A stretch of 7,915 bases of DNA from Clostridia bacterium (GCA_900767815.1 CAAGAM010000062.1:1-7915), one strand, 5' to 3'; shown: positions 1 to 6,869, counted from the stretch's first letter. Numbers and translations are program-made. The notes: generated from the sequence alone by a model not told the origin.

Positions 1-1
1 C

Positions 2-97
2 AAAGCGGCGAAAGAGTTTCCGAAAGAATGTAAGGAAACGAGAATTGATATAGATAAAAGACTTTCAAAAGCCATAAAGGAGTGGATAAACAAATGA
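2..97 (+). CDS. C-terminal end of an unrecognised protein (5' truncated by window)
   Basis: An open frame enters from the left edge and ends at the TGA at 95-97. It encodes about 31 visible residues, lysine- and glutamate-rich and probably helical, ending in KAIKEWINK. I do not recognise the family from this fragment. The case that it is coding is the ATGA overlap with the next start (ATG 94-96, TGA 95-97), a usual sign of translational coupling inside an operon. The ribosome binding site of the next gene (AAAGGAG, 76-82) lies within it. No function is proposed. Confidence 0.6.
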   Translation, partial: KAAKEFPKECKETRIDIDKRLSKAIKEWINK

Positions 98-720
98 AAT
101 ACGGTTTTATTCAGAAGTTAATGTGGGCAGGTTATAAAGGGACATTTAAAAAACAGCTTTCCGAAGCGTTAAGAGAATCCGACCCGAAGGCCGTTATGAA
201 AGAGGCTCATAAAAAATACAAGGAAATTCTGGCAGACGTAACAGAGTTTGAAAAAGGCGACAGGTTTTTGAAAAATATATTAAGTTGCGCATTGCTTTCG
301 TCAATTTTGCTCTCGGTAAAAAACAAATATACGGTCGAAGAAGTCCGCGCGTATTACCGCGGCGCGATGTGCGACAATTTCTTGACGAAAGTCGCATCGA
401 AGAAAAGTAAGGCGTACACCGAGAAGGGTAGGAAATTACTTAAACAACAAGCCGAGAAAAGCGAGATTTTGGCGGCTAAAAACCCTTATTCGTGGAGATT
501 TGCCGTTGAAGACGGAAAGACGATAAATCAGTATACCGCAACTTTTTACACTTGCGGAATCTGTTATCTCATGACCAAACTCGGACTTAAAGAGTATATA
601 CCCGCAATGTGTACGCTTGACTACGATATGGCGGCTCTTAACAATACGGTTTTCACAAGGGAATATACCTTAGCGGGCGGCGGAGCATATTGCGATTGCC
701 ATTACGACCATAAAGGATAA
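94..720 (+). CDS. L-2-amino-thiazoline-4-carboxylic acid (ATC) hydrolase family protein
   Basis: This is a 208-residue cytoplasmic protein with no signal peptide or clear membrane span. I place it in the ATC hydrolase family by its overall look: a helical N-terminal half, a CGICYL segment (residues 154-159), LDYDMA (175-180), and the C-terminal block from FTRE (187-190) through LAGGG to CDCHY (200-204), where members usually carry a Gly-Gly...Cys-Asp-aromatic pattern. Length fits the family (about 200). The founding member opens the thiazoline ring of ATC on a bacterial route to L-cysteine, but most Firmicutes members are untested, so the substrate here is unknown. I chose ATG 94 rather than the in-frame GTG at 82, because that GTG overlaps the ribosome binding site AAAGGAG (76-82). 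It overlaps the upstream gene by ATGA and is followed after 3 bases by a transglutaminase-like gene, so all three are probably one operon. Cysteines are plentiful near the C-terminus (C154, C157, C173, C200, C202). Confidence 0.75.
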   Translation: MKYGFIQKLMWAGYKGTFKKQLSEALRESDPKAVMKEAHKKYKEILADVTEFEKGDRFLKNILSCALLSSILLSVKNKYTVEEVRAYYRGAMCDNFLTKVASKKSKAYTEKGRKLLKQQAEKSEILAAKNPYSWRFAVEDGKTINQYTATFYTCGICYLMTKLGLKEYIPAMCTLDYDMAALNNTVFTREYTLAGGGAYCDCHYDHKG

Positions 721-723
721 ATA

Positions 724-1446
724 ATGAATTGCTCGAATTTTTCAGATTACTTAAAAGAAACAAAAATGCTTGATTATTCTTCTAAGTCCCTTCGATTGCT
801 TATCGAAAATCGAGGTTGGAAGTTTTTGAAAGAAGAGGAGCGGGCGAAAGCCGTTTATAATTTTGTTAAAGACGAGATTTTGTTCGGCTATAACGTTGAC
901 GATAATATAAAGGCGAGCAGGGTTCTGAAAGACGGTTACGGGCAGTGCAATACAAAAGGGACACTTTTTATGGCTCTTCTTCGCGCCTTGGGCATTCCTT
1001 GCCGAATACATGGTTTTACGATAGATAAAATTCTGCAGAAAGGTGCGATGACTGGTTTGGTGTATAAGTCTGCACCCGACGAGATTTTCCACAGCTATGT
1101 CGAAGCATACGTTTGCGGTGCATGGTATAACCTCGAAGGGTTTATTCTTGATAAAAAATACCTGTCCGCTTTGCAGAAAACGTTTAAACCGAATAATGAC
1201 GGCTCGTTTATCGGTTACGGCGTTGCGACGAAAAACTTTTCAAATCCGCCGGTCGAATTTAATTGTTGCGATACCTATATACAAAAAGAAGGAATTGTGC
1301 GAGATTTCGGAGTGTATGACGATCCCGATTCTCTTTTAAGAGAACACGGACAGACGATGAACTTATTAAAAAGGTGCGTTTATCGACTTATAGGCAGACA
1401 TTTGATGAATAATAACGTGAAGGAAATCAGAAATCGTTCGGTATGA
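724..1446 (+). CDS. Transglutaminase-like (papain-fold) domain protein
   Basis: This is a 240-residue, apparently cytoplasmic protein. The core matches the transglutaminase-like superfamily. A helical N-terminal part (about 1-70) precedes GYGQCNTKG, with the likely catalytic Cys75. Next comes MALLRALGIPCRIHG (83-97), the usual helix and strand after the nucleophile. HSYVEAYV (123-130) carries the likely catalytic His123. After WYNLEGFILD (134-143) the third residue is less certain, Glu138 or Asp143. Family members include peptidases, amidases and cross-linking enzymes, so the reaction cannot be read from sequence. The start is supported by AAAGGA at 712-717, 6 bases before the ATG. Only 3 bases separate it from the ATC-hydrolase-family gene, which suggests co-expression and perhaps a shared pathway acting on amide, thioester or thiazoline-type bonds (inference). 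The last 40 residues are basic and look poorly conserved. Confidence 0.8.
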   Translation: MNCSNFSDYLKETKMLDYSSKSLRLLIENRGWKFLKEEERAKAVYNFVKDEILFGYNVDDNIKASRVLKDGYGQCNTKGTLFMALLRALGIPCRIHGFTIDKILQKGAMTGLVYKSAPDEIFHSYVEAYVCGAWYNLEGFILDKKYLSALQKTFKPNNDGSFIGYGVATKNFSNPPVEFNCCDTYIQKEGIVRDFGVYDDPDSLLREHGQTMNLLKRCVYRLIGRHLMNNNVKEIRNRSV

Positions 1447-1688
1447 TTAGCCGGAGGCAATGGCGTTCGAACAGAAAAAATATCCGTCGTTATCGTTGTT
1501 TGTAAATGGCGGAGTAAATGCCGAAAGGAGTAATATACGGATCCTGTAATACTGAAAATCATGTCGGGGCTTGGGATAATAGGGCATGCAAACAATATGT
1601 ATGGTCGTAAAACGGTCATCGGCATAGTAAAATAAAGAAATAAACAACAAAGAGAATAACGCAGTATAGCGAATAATAGGAGATAAAT
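1447..1688 (+). other. Gap of about 240 bases without a supported gene
   Basis: No open frame here is convincing. A 29-codon frame from ATG 1460 to TAA 1549 has a GGAGG only 2 bases upstream, too close for good initiation, and resembles nothing I know. No T-tract terminator is visible after the transglutaminase-like gene, so readthrough into the methyltransferase is possible. I also see no strong -35/-10 pair. The right end holds the methyltransferase ribosome binding site, AGGAGA at 1678-1683. The stretch could be decayed coding sequence. Confidence 0.5.
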
Positions 1689-2300
1689 ATGGGATTTTTT
1701 GAAAATACACGAAAGCCACAAGGATTCGGTGGGAGGATAATGGTAAAAATGATGAACACCGGTCATAGTAAGTTGGCAAAGTGGGGTTTTACCAAAACTT
1801 ACACAAAGTTAGATTCTAAGGTATTGGATATCGGTTGTGGCGGTGGGGCAAATATTGTCAACTGGCTAAGAAAATGTTTAACAGGGCATGTGACAGGGAT
1901 AGATTATTCAAAAGTCAGCGTAGAGGAATCGAAAAAACTAAATGCTATCGCAATCAAGCAAGGCAGGTGTGATATTGTTTATGGCGATGTATCGTCTATG
2001 CCGTTTGATGATGAGGCTTTTGATTGTGTTTCTGCATTTGAGACGGTATATTTTTGGGAAGATCTTGAAAAATGCTTTGCAGAGGTTCATCGTGTTATGA
2101 AAAACGGCGGTACATTCCTTATATGCAACGAGAGCGATGGTACAAATCCCAAGGATGAAAAATGGGCAAAAAAAATAGGCGGAATGAAAATTTACAATGA
2201 AATGCAACTTCGCACAATGCTGGAAAAAGTTGGATTTTGTGATATTAAGAGTTTTGTAGATGCTAAAAAACACTGGCTGTGCATTGTTGCGAAGAAATAA
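1689..2300 (+). CDS. Class I SAM-dependent methyltransferase
   Basis: This 203-residue soluble protein has a Rossmann-type methyltransferase fold of the Methyltransf_11/25 kind. VLDIGCGGG (45-53) is motif I, which binds S-adenosylmethionine. GIDYS (70-74) has the acidic Asp72 at the end of strand 2, which contacts the ribose. GDVSSMPFDDEAFD (99-112) covers motifs II and III. EVHRVMKNGGTFLI (132-145) is the post-core helix and strand. The methyl acceptor cannot be deduced; small-molecule and natural-product methylases share this architecture. The leading MGFFENTRKPQGFGG is a conserved-looking N-terminal cap in short Firmicutes members, as I recall them. AGGAGA at 1678-1683 is 5 bases before the ATG. 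It is followed by an intrinsic terminator and probably stands alone. Base use is visibly more A+T-rich (GAT, TTT and AAA codons dominate) than the transporter genes downstream, hinting at a separate origin. Confidence 0.9.
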   Translation: MGFFENTRKPQGFGGRIMVKMMNTGHSKLAKWGFTKTYTKLDSKVLDIGCGGGANIVNWLRKCLTGHVTGIDYSKVSVEESKKLNAIAIKQGRCDIVYGDVSSMPFDDEAFDCVSAFETVYFWEDLEKCFAEVHRVMKNGGTFLICNESDGTNPKDEKWAKKIGGMKIYNEMQLRTMLEKVGFCDIKSFVDAKKHWLCIVAKK

Positions 2301-2360
2301 GCGGTAATCAAACATATAAAAACTTCAACGAATATAATTTAAAACCAAATAATCTAAACG

Positions 2361-2387
2361 GCGGCGAAGAAAAATTTGCCGCTTTTT
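2361..2387 (+). terminator. Intrinsic terminator after the methyltransferase gene
   Basis: GCGGCGAA (2361-2368) pairs with TTTGCCGC (2375-2382), including one G-U pair, around the 6-base loop GAAAAA. Five Ts (2383-2387) follow. It lies 60 bases after the methyltransferase stop and isolates that gene from the TetR promoter downstream. Confidence 0.85.
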
Positions 2388-2410
2388 AATTTATCAGGCA
2401 GAAAAAATGC

Positions 2411-2439
2411 TTGACTTTATTAAATAACACTGTTATAAT
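2411..2439 (+). promoter_or_regulatory. Sigma-A-type promoter of the TetR-family gene
   Basis: TTGACT (2411-2416) and TATAAT (2434-2439) are separated by exactly 17 bases, a near-perfect vegetative promoter. Transcription should start near 2446, giving a leader of about 25 bases before the ATG at 2472. The spacer and -10 box overlap two palindromes, so the promoter is probably repressed by a bound dimer. Confidence 0.88.
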
Positions 2440-2452
2440 AACACCGTTATTA
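2424..2452 (+). promoter_or_regulatory. Tandem palindromic operators, probably for the TetR-family regulator
   Basis: Palindrome 1 (2424-2436) is ATAACA-C-TGTTAT. Palindrome 2 (2436-2452) is TAATAAC-ACC-GTTATTA. They are also near-direct repeats of each other (AATAACAC[T/C]GTTAT, 14-base period), so both should be read by the same protein. They cover the spacer, the -10 box and the start site. Their size and position are typical for TetR-family autoregulation; the assignment to the adjacent gene is inference. Confidence 0.75.
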
Positions 2453-2471
2453 AAACGAAGGAAGTTCGGCA

Positions 2472-3113
2472 ATGAGAAAAAAAGACGATTTAGCCATCGA
2501 AAAAATAATAGAATGTGCCAAAACGGAATTTCTCGAAAAAGGATTCGAGGGTGTGTCTATGCGCAGGGTTGCCGAAAATGCGGGGTATACTACCGGCATG
2601 CTTTACGGCAGATTTGCAGATAAAGGCGAACTGTTTAAAGCGATCGTAAAAGCCTCGGCGGAAAAACTGTATTCGTATTATACCGAAGTGCAGGAGAAAT
2701 TTGCGGGCTTATCGCCCGAAACGCAATATAAAGACATGCACGTTTACGTTGATAAAAGGATTGACGAAATGCTGGATATCGTTTACGGTGATTTCGACGG
2801 GTTCAAACTTATCATCTGTAAAAGCAAGGGCAGCGAATACGAAAAGTATATCGATAGTCTTATCGAAATCGAAACCGAAAATACCGTTCGTTTTATAAAC
2901 GACATGAACGCTGCGGGGATAAAGGTTAAGTCGGTAAGAGCGGATCTTTCGCATATGCTTGCCACGGCAATGTTCAACGGAATGTTCGAAGTGGTGGAAC
3001 ATGACTTTTCAAAAGACGATGCGCGGCAATATATAAAACAGTTACAGTATTTTTTCAACGCCGGTTGGGATAAAATTTTAGGGCTTCCGTCCGATTGGAC
3101 GTTGCCCGAATAA
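2472..3113 (+). CDS. TetR/AcrR-family transcriptional regulator
   Basis: This is a 213-residue DNA-binding protein. Residues 8-55 form the TetR N-terminal domain: IIECAKTEFLEKGFEGVSM, then the helix-turn-helix RRVAENAGYTTGMLYGRFADKGELF, where the usual pattern is tY.yF.sKe.L. The rest is a helical ligand-binding and dimerisation domain with no recognisable ligand signature; length fits the family. AAGGAAG (2458-2464) is 7 bases before the ATG. The gene has its own promoter overlapped by two tandem palindromes, indicating negative autoregulation. Directly downstream, after a hairpin, lie two ABC half-transporter genes. This order (regulator then exporter-type ABC pair) is common where the regulator senses a compound the transporter moves, so it may control them by readthrough; that is inference. 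The inducer is unknown. Confidence 0.92.
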   Translation: MRKKDDLAIEKIIECAKTEFLEKGFEGVSMRRVAENAGYTTGMLYGRFADKGELFKAIVKASAEKLYSYYTEVQEKFAGLSPETQYKDMHVYVDKRIDEMLDIVYGDFDGFKLIICKSKGSEYEKYIDSLIEIETENTVRFINDMNAAGIKVKSVRADLSHMLATAMFNGMFEVVEHDFSKDDARQYIKQLQYFFNAGWDKILGLPSDWTLPE

Positions 3114-3123
3114 TAAACTTGTT

Positions 3124-3149
3124 AAAAAGGGAAAGGAATTTCCTTTTTT
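3124..3149 (+). terminator. Hairpin with T-run after the TetR-family gene, probable weak terminator
   Basis: AAAAAGGGAAA (3124-3134) pairs with TTTCCTTTTTT (3139-3149), 11 pairs with one G-U, around a GGAA tetraloop. The stem is A/U-rich and its 3' arm is itself the T-run, so termination may be partial, allowing some readthrough into the ABC genes. The A-rich 5' arm means it could also work for the opposite strand. Confidence 0.6.
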
Positions 3150-3161
3150 ATATGTTATATT

Positions 3162-3177
3162 GTTAGACGCTGCTAAC
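3162..3177 (+). promoter_or_regulatory. GTTAG-N6-CTAAC palindrome, probable operator of the ABC pair
   Basis: GTTAG (3162-3166) and CTAAC (3173-3177) are inverted around ACGCTG. The same architecture occurs twice more before the DtxR-like gene (6904-6921, 6960-6979). A TATATT at 3156-3161 immediately upstream could be a -10 box, which would place the palindrome over the transcription start, but no good -35 is visible. The half-sites match those in the classic DtxR box, so control by the DtxR-like protein at 7004 is a reasonable inference. Confidence 0.6.
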
Positions 3178-3192
3178 CAGAAAATCCAATCC

Positions 3193-3199
3193 AGGGAGG
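3193..3199 (+). promoter_or_regulatory. Ribosome binding site deciding a TTG start
   Basis: AGGGAGG lies 7 bases before TTG 3207-3209. No ATG is near, and the reading frame from this TTG begins with MKKQSNLSRL, a normal N-terminus for an ABC half-transporter. The strong site makes the TTG start convincing. Confidence 0.8.
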
Positions 3200-3206
3200 T
3201 TTTACA

Positions 3207-4994
3207 TTGAAAAAACAATCGAATTTATCAAGACTTATGGGGTATGCGGGGAAGCATAAGTATTTTACTTACGCTTCGTGGGTGCTTGCCGCCCTTTCCG
3301 CGTTCGTTGCGCTTCTTCCGTTTATTTATATATGGAAGATCGTAAAAGAGGTGCTGGACGTTGCGCCGAATTTTTCGGAGGCAACCGGGCTTGTAAAAAA
3401 CGGCGTTATGGCAATGGTTTTTGCCGTGGCGGCATTTTTAATTTACATATTCGCATTGCTTTGTTCGCACCTTGCGGCGTTTCGGGTTGCCACTAATATG
3501 CGAATTTTGGCTACGGAGCATATAGCGAAACTTCCGCTTGGCTACGTCGATAGTTTCGGCAGCGGAAAACTCAGGAAAATAATAAACGACTCGACGGGTG
3601 CGACGGAAAACTATCTCGCACATCAATTGCCGGACAAATATGCGGCGATCGCAACGCCGATAGGGCTACTTGCATTGTTGTTTATATTCGACTGGCGTTT
3701 GGGTCTTCTGAGCCTTGTTCCCGTAATTCTCGCGTTTCTGATTATGTCTGCGATGACGGGCAAGCGCATGGCGGAAAAGATGAAACAGTATAACAACGCG
3801 CTTGAAAATATGTCCAACGAAGCGGTGGAATACGTCCGCGGAATCCCCGTGGTGAAAACTTTCGGTCAGTCGGTATATTCTTTCAAAAAATTCAAAGGCA
3901 CGATCGACGAGTACGAAAAGTGGGTGGTTTCGTATACCAAAGACTTGCGCCTTCCGATGATGTTTTACACGGCGGCGATCAACGGCGTATTCGCGTTTCT
4001 GATTGCAGGCGCGTTGTGGTTTACGGCAGGCGGCGTTACGAACGCGTTTTTGCTCAATCTTATTTTCTATATCGTAATCACGCCCGTAATTTCGCTTACG
4101 CTTACGAAAATTATGTATATGAGCGAAAATAATCTGATCGTCCGCGACGCGCTTGAAAGAATAGACGAAGTGCTGAACGCATCGATAGTACAAGAGAGCA
4201 AATCGCCCGCAAAGCCGAAAGACGGATCGATAGAACTTAGCGACGTGCATTTTTCTTATGACGGTAAAAAGGAAGTTATCCGCGGCGTATCAATGAATAT
4301 CGGCACGGGACAATCGGTTGCTTTGGTCGGACCTTCGGGCAGCGGAAAATCTACGCTTGCAAGCCTTATGGCGCGGTTTTTCGACGTTCAAAGCGGCAGT
4401 ATAAAAATCGGCGGAGCGGACGTTCGGGAGATAGAAAAGACGGAACTTGCAGATACCGTTTCGTTCGTGTTTCAAAATTCGTGCCTGATAAAGGCGAGTA
4501 TTCTCGAAAACGTGAAGCTGGGCAGACCGAGCGCGACGGACGAAGAAGCGGTTGCCGCTCTTCACGCCGCGCAGTGCGACGATATCATCGGAAAAATGCC
4601 GCAGGGCGTAAATACGATGATCGGTACGAAAGGCGTTTATCTTTCGGGGGGAGAGCAGCAACGAATCGTAATCGCCCGCGCCGTGCTTAAAAATTCGCCG
4701 ATTCTTATTCTCGACGAGGCTACGGCGTTTGCCGATCCCGACAACGAAGTAAAGGTGCAAAAAGCGTTTTCTTCCCTTGCAAAAAACAAAACGGTGGTTA
4801 TGATAGCGCACAGGCTTTCCACCGTGGAAAACGCCGATTGTATTTACGTTATCGCCGACGGGCAAGTAGAAGAAAGCGGAAATTTCGGGAAACTTATCGA
4901 AAAGAACGGCTTGTTTGCGAAGATGTGGAAAGATTATTCGGCTTCGGTCGAATGGAAAGTTAAAAAGGAGGTAAGCGCAAATGTCAATGATTAA
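3207..4994 (+). CDS. ABC half-transporter, fused membrane and ATPase domains (first of a heterodimer)
   Basis: This 595-residue inner-membrane protein has exporter-type type IV (ABCB-like) architecture. Residues 20-300 hold about six membrane segments (near 21-45, 65-90, 145-163, 165-183, 253-275, 280-302). Residues 340-575 are the ATPase: Walker A GPSGSGKST (375-383), Q-loop Gln423, signature LSGGEQQ (479-485), Walker B ILILDEA (499-505) with catalytic Glu504, and switch His535. After Walker B the D-loop reads AFADPDNE instead of the usual SLD, a form I recall from siderophore-linked half-transporters such as the YbtP/IrtA group. It starts at TTG with a strong site at 3193-3199 and overlaps the next ABC gene by 14 bases, so the two proteins should pair. 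Substrate and direction are not readable. A GTTAG-N6-CTAAC palindrome upstream and a CydD-like operon nearby make a metal, siderophore, haem or thiol cargo plausible (inference); drug export under the TetR protein is the main alternative. Confidence 0.93.
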   Translation: MKKQSNLSRLMGYAGKHKYFTYASWVLAALSAFVALLPFIYIWKIVKEVLDVAPNFSEATGLVKNGVMAMVFAVAAFLIYIFALLCSHLAAFRVATNMRILATEHIAKLPLGYVDSFGSGKLRKIINDSTGATENYLAHQLPDKYAAIATPIGLLALLFIFDWRLGLLSLVPVILAFLIMSAMTGKRMAEKMKQYNNALENMSNEAVEYVRGIPVVKTFGQSVYSFKKFKGTIDEYEKWVVSYTKDLRLPMMFYTAAINGVFAFLIAGALWFTAGGVTNAFLLNLIFYIVITPVISLTLTKIMYMSENNLIVRDALERIDEVLNASIVQESKSPAKPKDGSIELSDVHFSYDGKKEVIRGVSMNIGTGQSVALVGPSGSGKSTLASLMARFFDVQSGSIKIGGADVREIEKTELADTVSFVFQNSCLIKASILENVKLGRPSATDEEAVAALHAAQCDDIIGKMPQGVNTMIGTKGVYLSGGEQQRIVIARAVLKNSPILILDEATAFADPDNEVKVQKAFSSLAKNKTVVMIAHRLSTVENADCIYVIADGQVEESGNFGKLIEKNGLFAKMWKDYSASVEWKVKKEVSANVND

Positions 4995-6720
4995 AGCCAT
5001 ACAAAGGAAAACGGCATCGTCCGAAAAGGGCGCGAAAGGGCTTATAAAAGGAATAATTGCGTGTGCGTTTCAGAACCTTGCGTTTATGCTGCCGACGAGT
5101 TTATTGTATTTTCTCGTTGCCGATATGTTAAACGGCGGCGTTACGGGCGGAAGAATCCGGTTTTACGTCGGCGGTATCGCCGTGTGTTTCGCGCTGATAC
5201 TTCTTACCACTTGGTTTCAATATAACAATACTTATTTCACGACTTACGAAGAGAGCGGAAAAAGAAGGCTTGGTTTAGCCGAACGCTTGCGTAAACTGCC
5301 GCTGTCCTTTTTCGGGAAAAGGGATCTTGCCGACCTTACGAGTACGATTATGGCGGATTGCGAAGTGCTTGAAAAGACTTGTTCGCACTTTATTCCGGGG
5401 CTTTTCGGCTCGCTTATATCTACAACGATTATCTCGGTCGGGTTGTTCGCGTTCGATTGGCGAATGGCTCTTGCCGCGCTGTGGGTTATCCCCGTTTCGG
5501 TGCTTATCGTCATTTTAAGCTATAAAATTCAGGACAAAACGCAGGCAAAGACGATGGCGGTAAAAATGGCTTGCGCCGACGGCATACAGGAATATATCGA
5601 AACGGTACGCGATTTGAAAGCCAACAACGCCGAGCAAAATTACCTGAAAGGGCTTAGGGGAAAAATAAAAAACGTAGAAAAGCAGAATTTCAAAGCCGAA
5701 CTTATAAGCGCCGTGTTCGTAACGGGCGCGGGAATGGTATTAAAACTCGGCATCGCTTCGGTTGCGATCGTCGGCGCGGCGCTTCTTGTAAACGACAGTT
5801 TAAGCGCGCTTACGTTCTTTATGTTTTTGCTTGTCGCTTCGCGCCTGTACGATCCTATGCAAGCCGCGCTTCAAAACCTTGCGGCGATTATCGCAATGCG
5901 CACGAACGTTGCGAGAATGAACGAGATTCTCGATTATCCTATTCAGACTGGTAGCGAAACGCTCACGAATAACGGTTACGATATAGAATTTAATCACGTC
6001 GGATTTTCTTATAACACGGGCGAAACTGTGCTTAAAGACGTTTCGTTCACGGCAAAGCAAGGCGAAGTAACGGCTTTAATCGGACCTTCCGGCGGCGGAA
6101 AAACGACCGTTTCGCGGCTTGCCGCAAGGTTTTGGGATAACGGGACGGGTAAAATCACCGTGGGCGGTATGGATATATCGAAAATCGATCCCGAAAAATT
6201 GATGAGCCTTTATTCGATTGTTTTTCAGGACGTAACGCTGTTCGATAACACGATTATGGAAAATATCCGCCTCGGCAAAAAGGGCGCGACTGACGAAGAA
6301 GTGCTGGCGGCGGCTCGCCTTGCCAACGTGGACGAATTTGCCGAAAAATTACCCGACAAATGGAATACGAATATCGGAGAAAACGGTTCGGATCTTTCGG
6401 GCGGAGAACGCCAACGCATATCCATTGCCCGCGCGTTTTTGAAAGACGCCCCGATCATTCTTTTAGACGAAGCGACGGCAAGTCTCGACGTGGAAAACGA
6501 AACGCTTATTCAGACTGCGCTTTCAAGGCTTATCAAAAACAAAACCGTGCTGGTTATCGCGCACCGAATGAGAACGGTTGCGGGAGCGGATAAAATCGTG
6601 GTTTTGGCGGACGGAGTCGTGGCGGAGCAGGGGACTCCCGGCGAACTATATAAGAAAAACGGCATTTACACCCGTATGGTCGATTTGCAATCGGCAAGCG
6701 GAAAGTGGAAAATTAAATAA
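4981..6720 (+). CDS. ABC half-transporter, fused membrane and ATPase domains (second of a heterodimer)
   Basis: This 579-residue inner-membrane protein is built like its upstream partner. The membrane domain spans about 25-310 with segments near 24-48, 60-78, 138-158, 162-180, 244-270 and 275-290. The ATPase domain spans about 335-570: Walker A GPSGGGKTT (368-376), Q-loop Gln416, signature LSGGERQ (472-478), Walker B IILLDEA (492-498) with Glu497, D-loop SLD (501-503) and switch His528. All catalytic elements are present, so both ATP sites of the heterodimer look competent, apart from the unusual D-loop in the partner. AGGAGG (4966-4971) sits 9 bases before the ATG, inside the end of the upstream gene. 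The 14-base overlap implies translational coupling and equal amounts of the two subunits. The conserved motifs are standard, so family assignment is firm; substrate is unknown, with the same alternatives as for its partner. Confidence 0.93.
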   Translation: MSMIKAIQRKTASSEKGAKGLIKGIIACAFQNLAFMLPTSLLYFLVADMLNGGVTGGRIRFYVGGIAVCFALILLTTWFQYNNTYFTTYEESGKRRLGLAERLRKLPLSFFGKRDLADLTSTIMADCEVLEKTCSHFIPGLFGSLISTTIISVGLFAFDWRMALAALWVIPVSVLIVILSYKIQDKTQAKTMAVKMACADGIQEYIETVRDLKANNAEQNYLKGLRGKIKNVEKQNFKAELISAVFVTGAGMVLKLGIASVAIVGAALLVNDSLSALTFFMFLLVASRLYDPMQAALQNLAAIIAMRTNVARMNEILDYPIQTGSETLTNNGYDIEFNHVGFSYNTGETVLKDVSFTAKQGEVTALIGPSGGGKTTVSRLAARFWDNGTGKITVGGMDISKIDPEKLMSLYSIVFQDVTLFDNTIMENIRLGKKGATDEEVLAAARLANVDEFAEKLPDKWNTNIGENGSDLSGGERQRISIARAFLKDAPIILLDEATASLDVENETLIQTALSRLIKNKTVLVIAHRMRTVAGADKIVVLADGVVAEQGTPGELYKKNGIYTRMVDLQSASGKWKIK

Positions 6721-6725
6721 TCGTG

Positions 6726-6783
6726 CCGCCCTTCGGAGAAAAATCCGACTTAAAGCCCGGGCGGAATTTTCAATTGCTTTTTT
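6726..6783 (+). terminator. Possible terminator structure after the ABC pair
   Basis: CCGCCC (6726-6731) can pair with GGGCGG (6759-6764), enclosing an inner hairpin CGGA-GAAAAA-TCCG (6734-6747). Six Ts at 6778-6783 lie 13 bases beyond the stem, so this is not a canonical terminator. An alternative pairs AAAGC (6752-6756) with GCTTT (6776-6780) directly before the T-run. It may act together with the clear terminator at 6815. Confidence 0.4.
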
Positions 6784-6814
6784 CAAAGTAACGTGTAAAT
6801 ACAAAAATAATTTT

Positions 6815-6845
6815 AGTCAACCGCTAACTTTCGGTTGACTTTTTT
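6815..6845 (+). terminator. Intrinsic terminator ending the ABC-pair operon
   Basis: AGTCAACCG (6815-6823) pairs perfectly with CGGTTGACT (6832-6840), 9 base pairs around the loop CTAACTTT, and Ts continue to 6845. The last bases of the 3' arm (TTGACT) double as the -35 box of the next promoter. The loop contains a CTAAC, the same half-site as in the nearby palindromes. Confidence 0.8.
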
Positions 6846-6862
6846 CTATATATGAGTATAAT
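6835..6862 (+). promoter_or_regulatory. Sigma-A-type promoter of the DtxR-like / CydD-like operon
   Basis: TTGACT (6835-6840) and TATAAT (6857-6862) are 16 bases apart. Transcription should begin near 6869-6870, giving a leader of about 135 nt. The -35 box lies inside the terminator stem of the preceding operon, so the two signals are fused. Confidence 0.82.
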
Positions 6863-6869
6863 TAAAAAT

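Noticed and set aside
82..93. In-frame GTG start for the ATC-hydrolase-family gene
   Set aside because: The GTG overlaps the AAAGGAG ribosome binding site, which serves ATG 94 with suitable spacing and ATGA coupling.
1460..1549. Small 29-codon frame starting ATG in the gap
   Set aside because: Its GGAGG is only 2 bases from the ATG, it matches no family I know, and no second evidence of coding is visible.
1447..1779. Reverse-strand frame of 110 codons across the gap, with another overlapping it in a different frame (1380-1766)
   Set aside because: Both start inside the methyltransferase gene, lack a ribosome binding site, and read as low-complexity hydrophobic and aromatic residues produced by the complement of A-rich DNA.
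4290..5000. Reverse-strand frame of 236 codons
   Set aside because: It is antisense to the ATPase domain of the first ABC gene, whose motifs are unmistakable; the translated product is Arg/His-rich with no domain, typical of a shadow frame. The 194-codon frame at 3666-4250 is rejected for the same reason.
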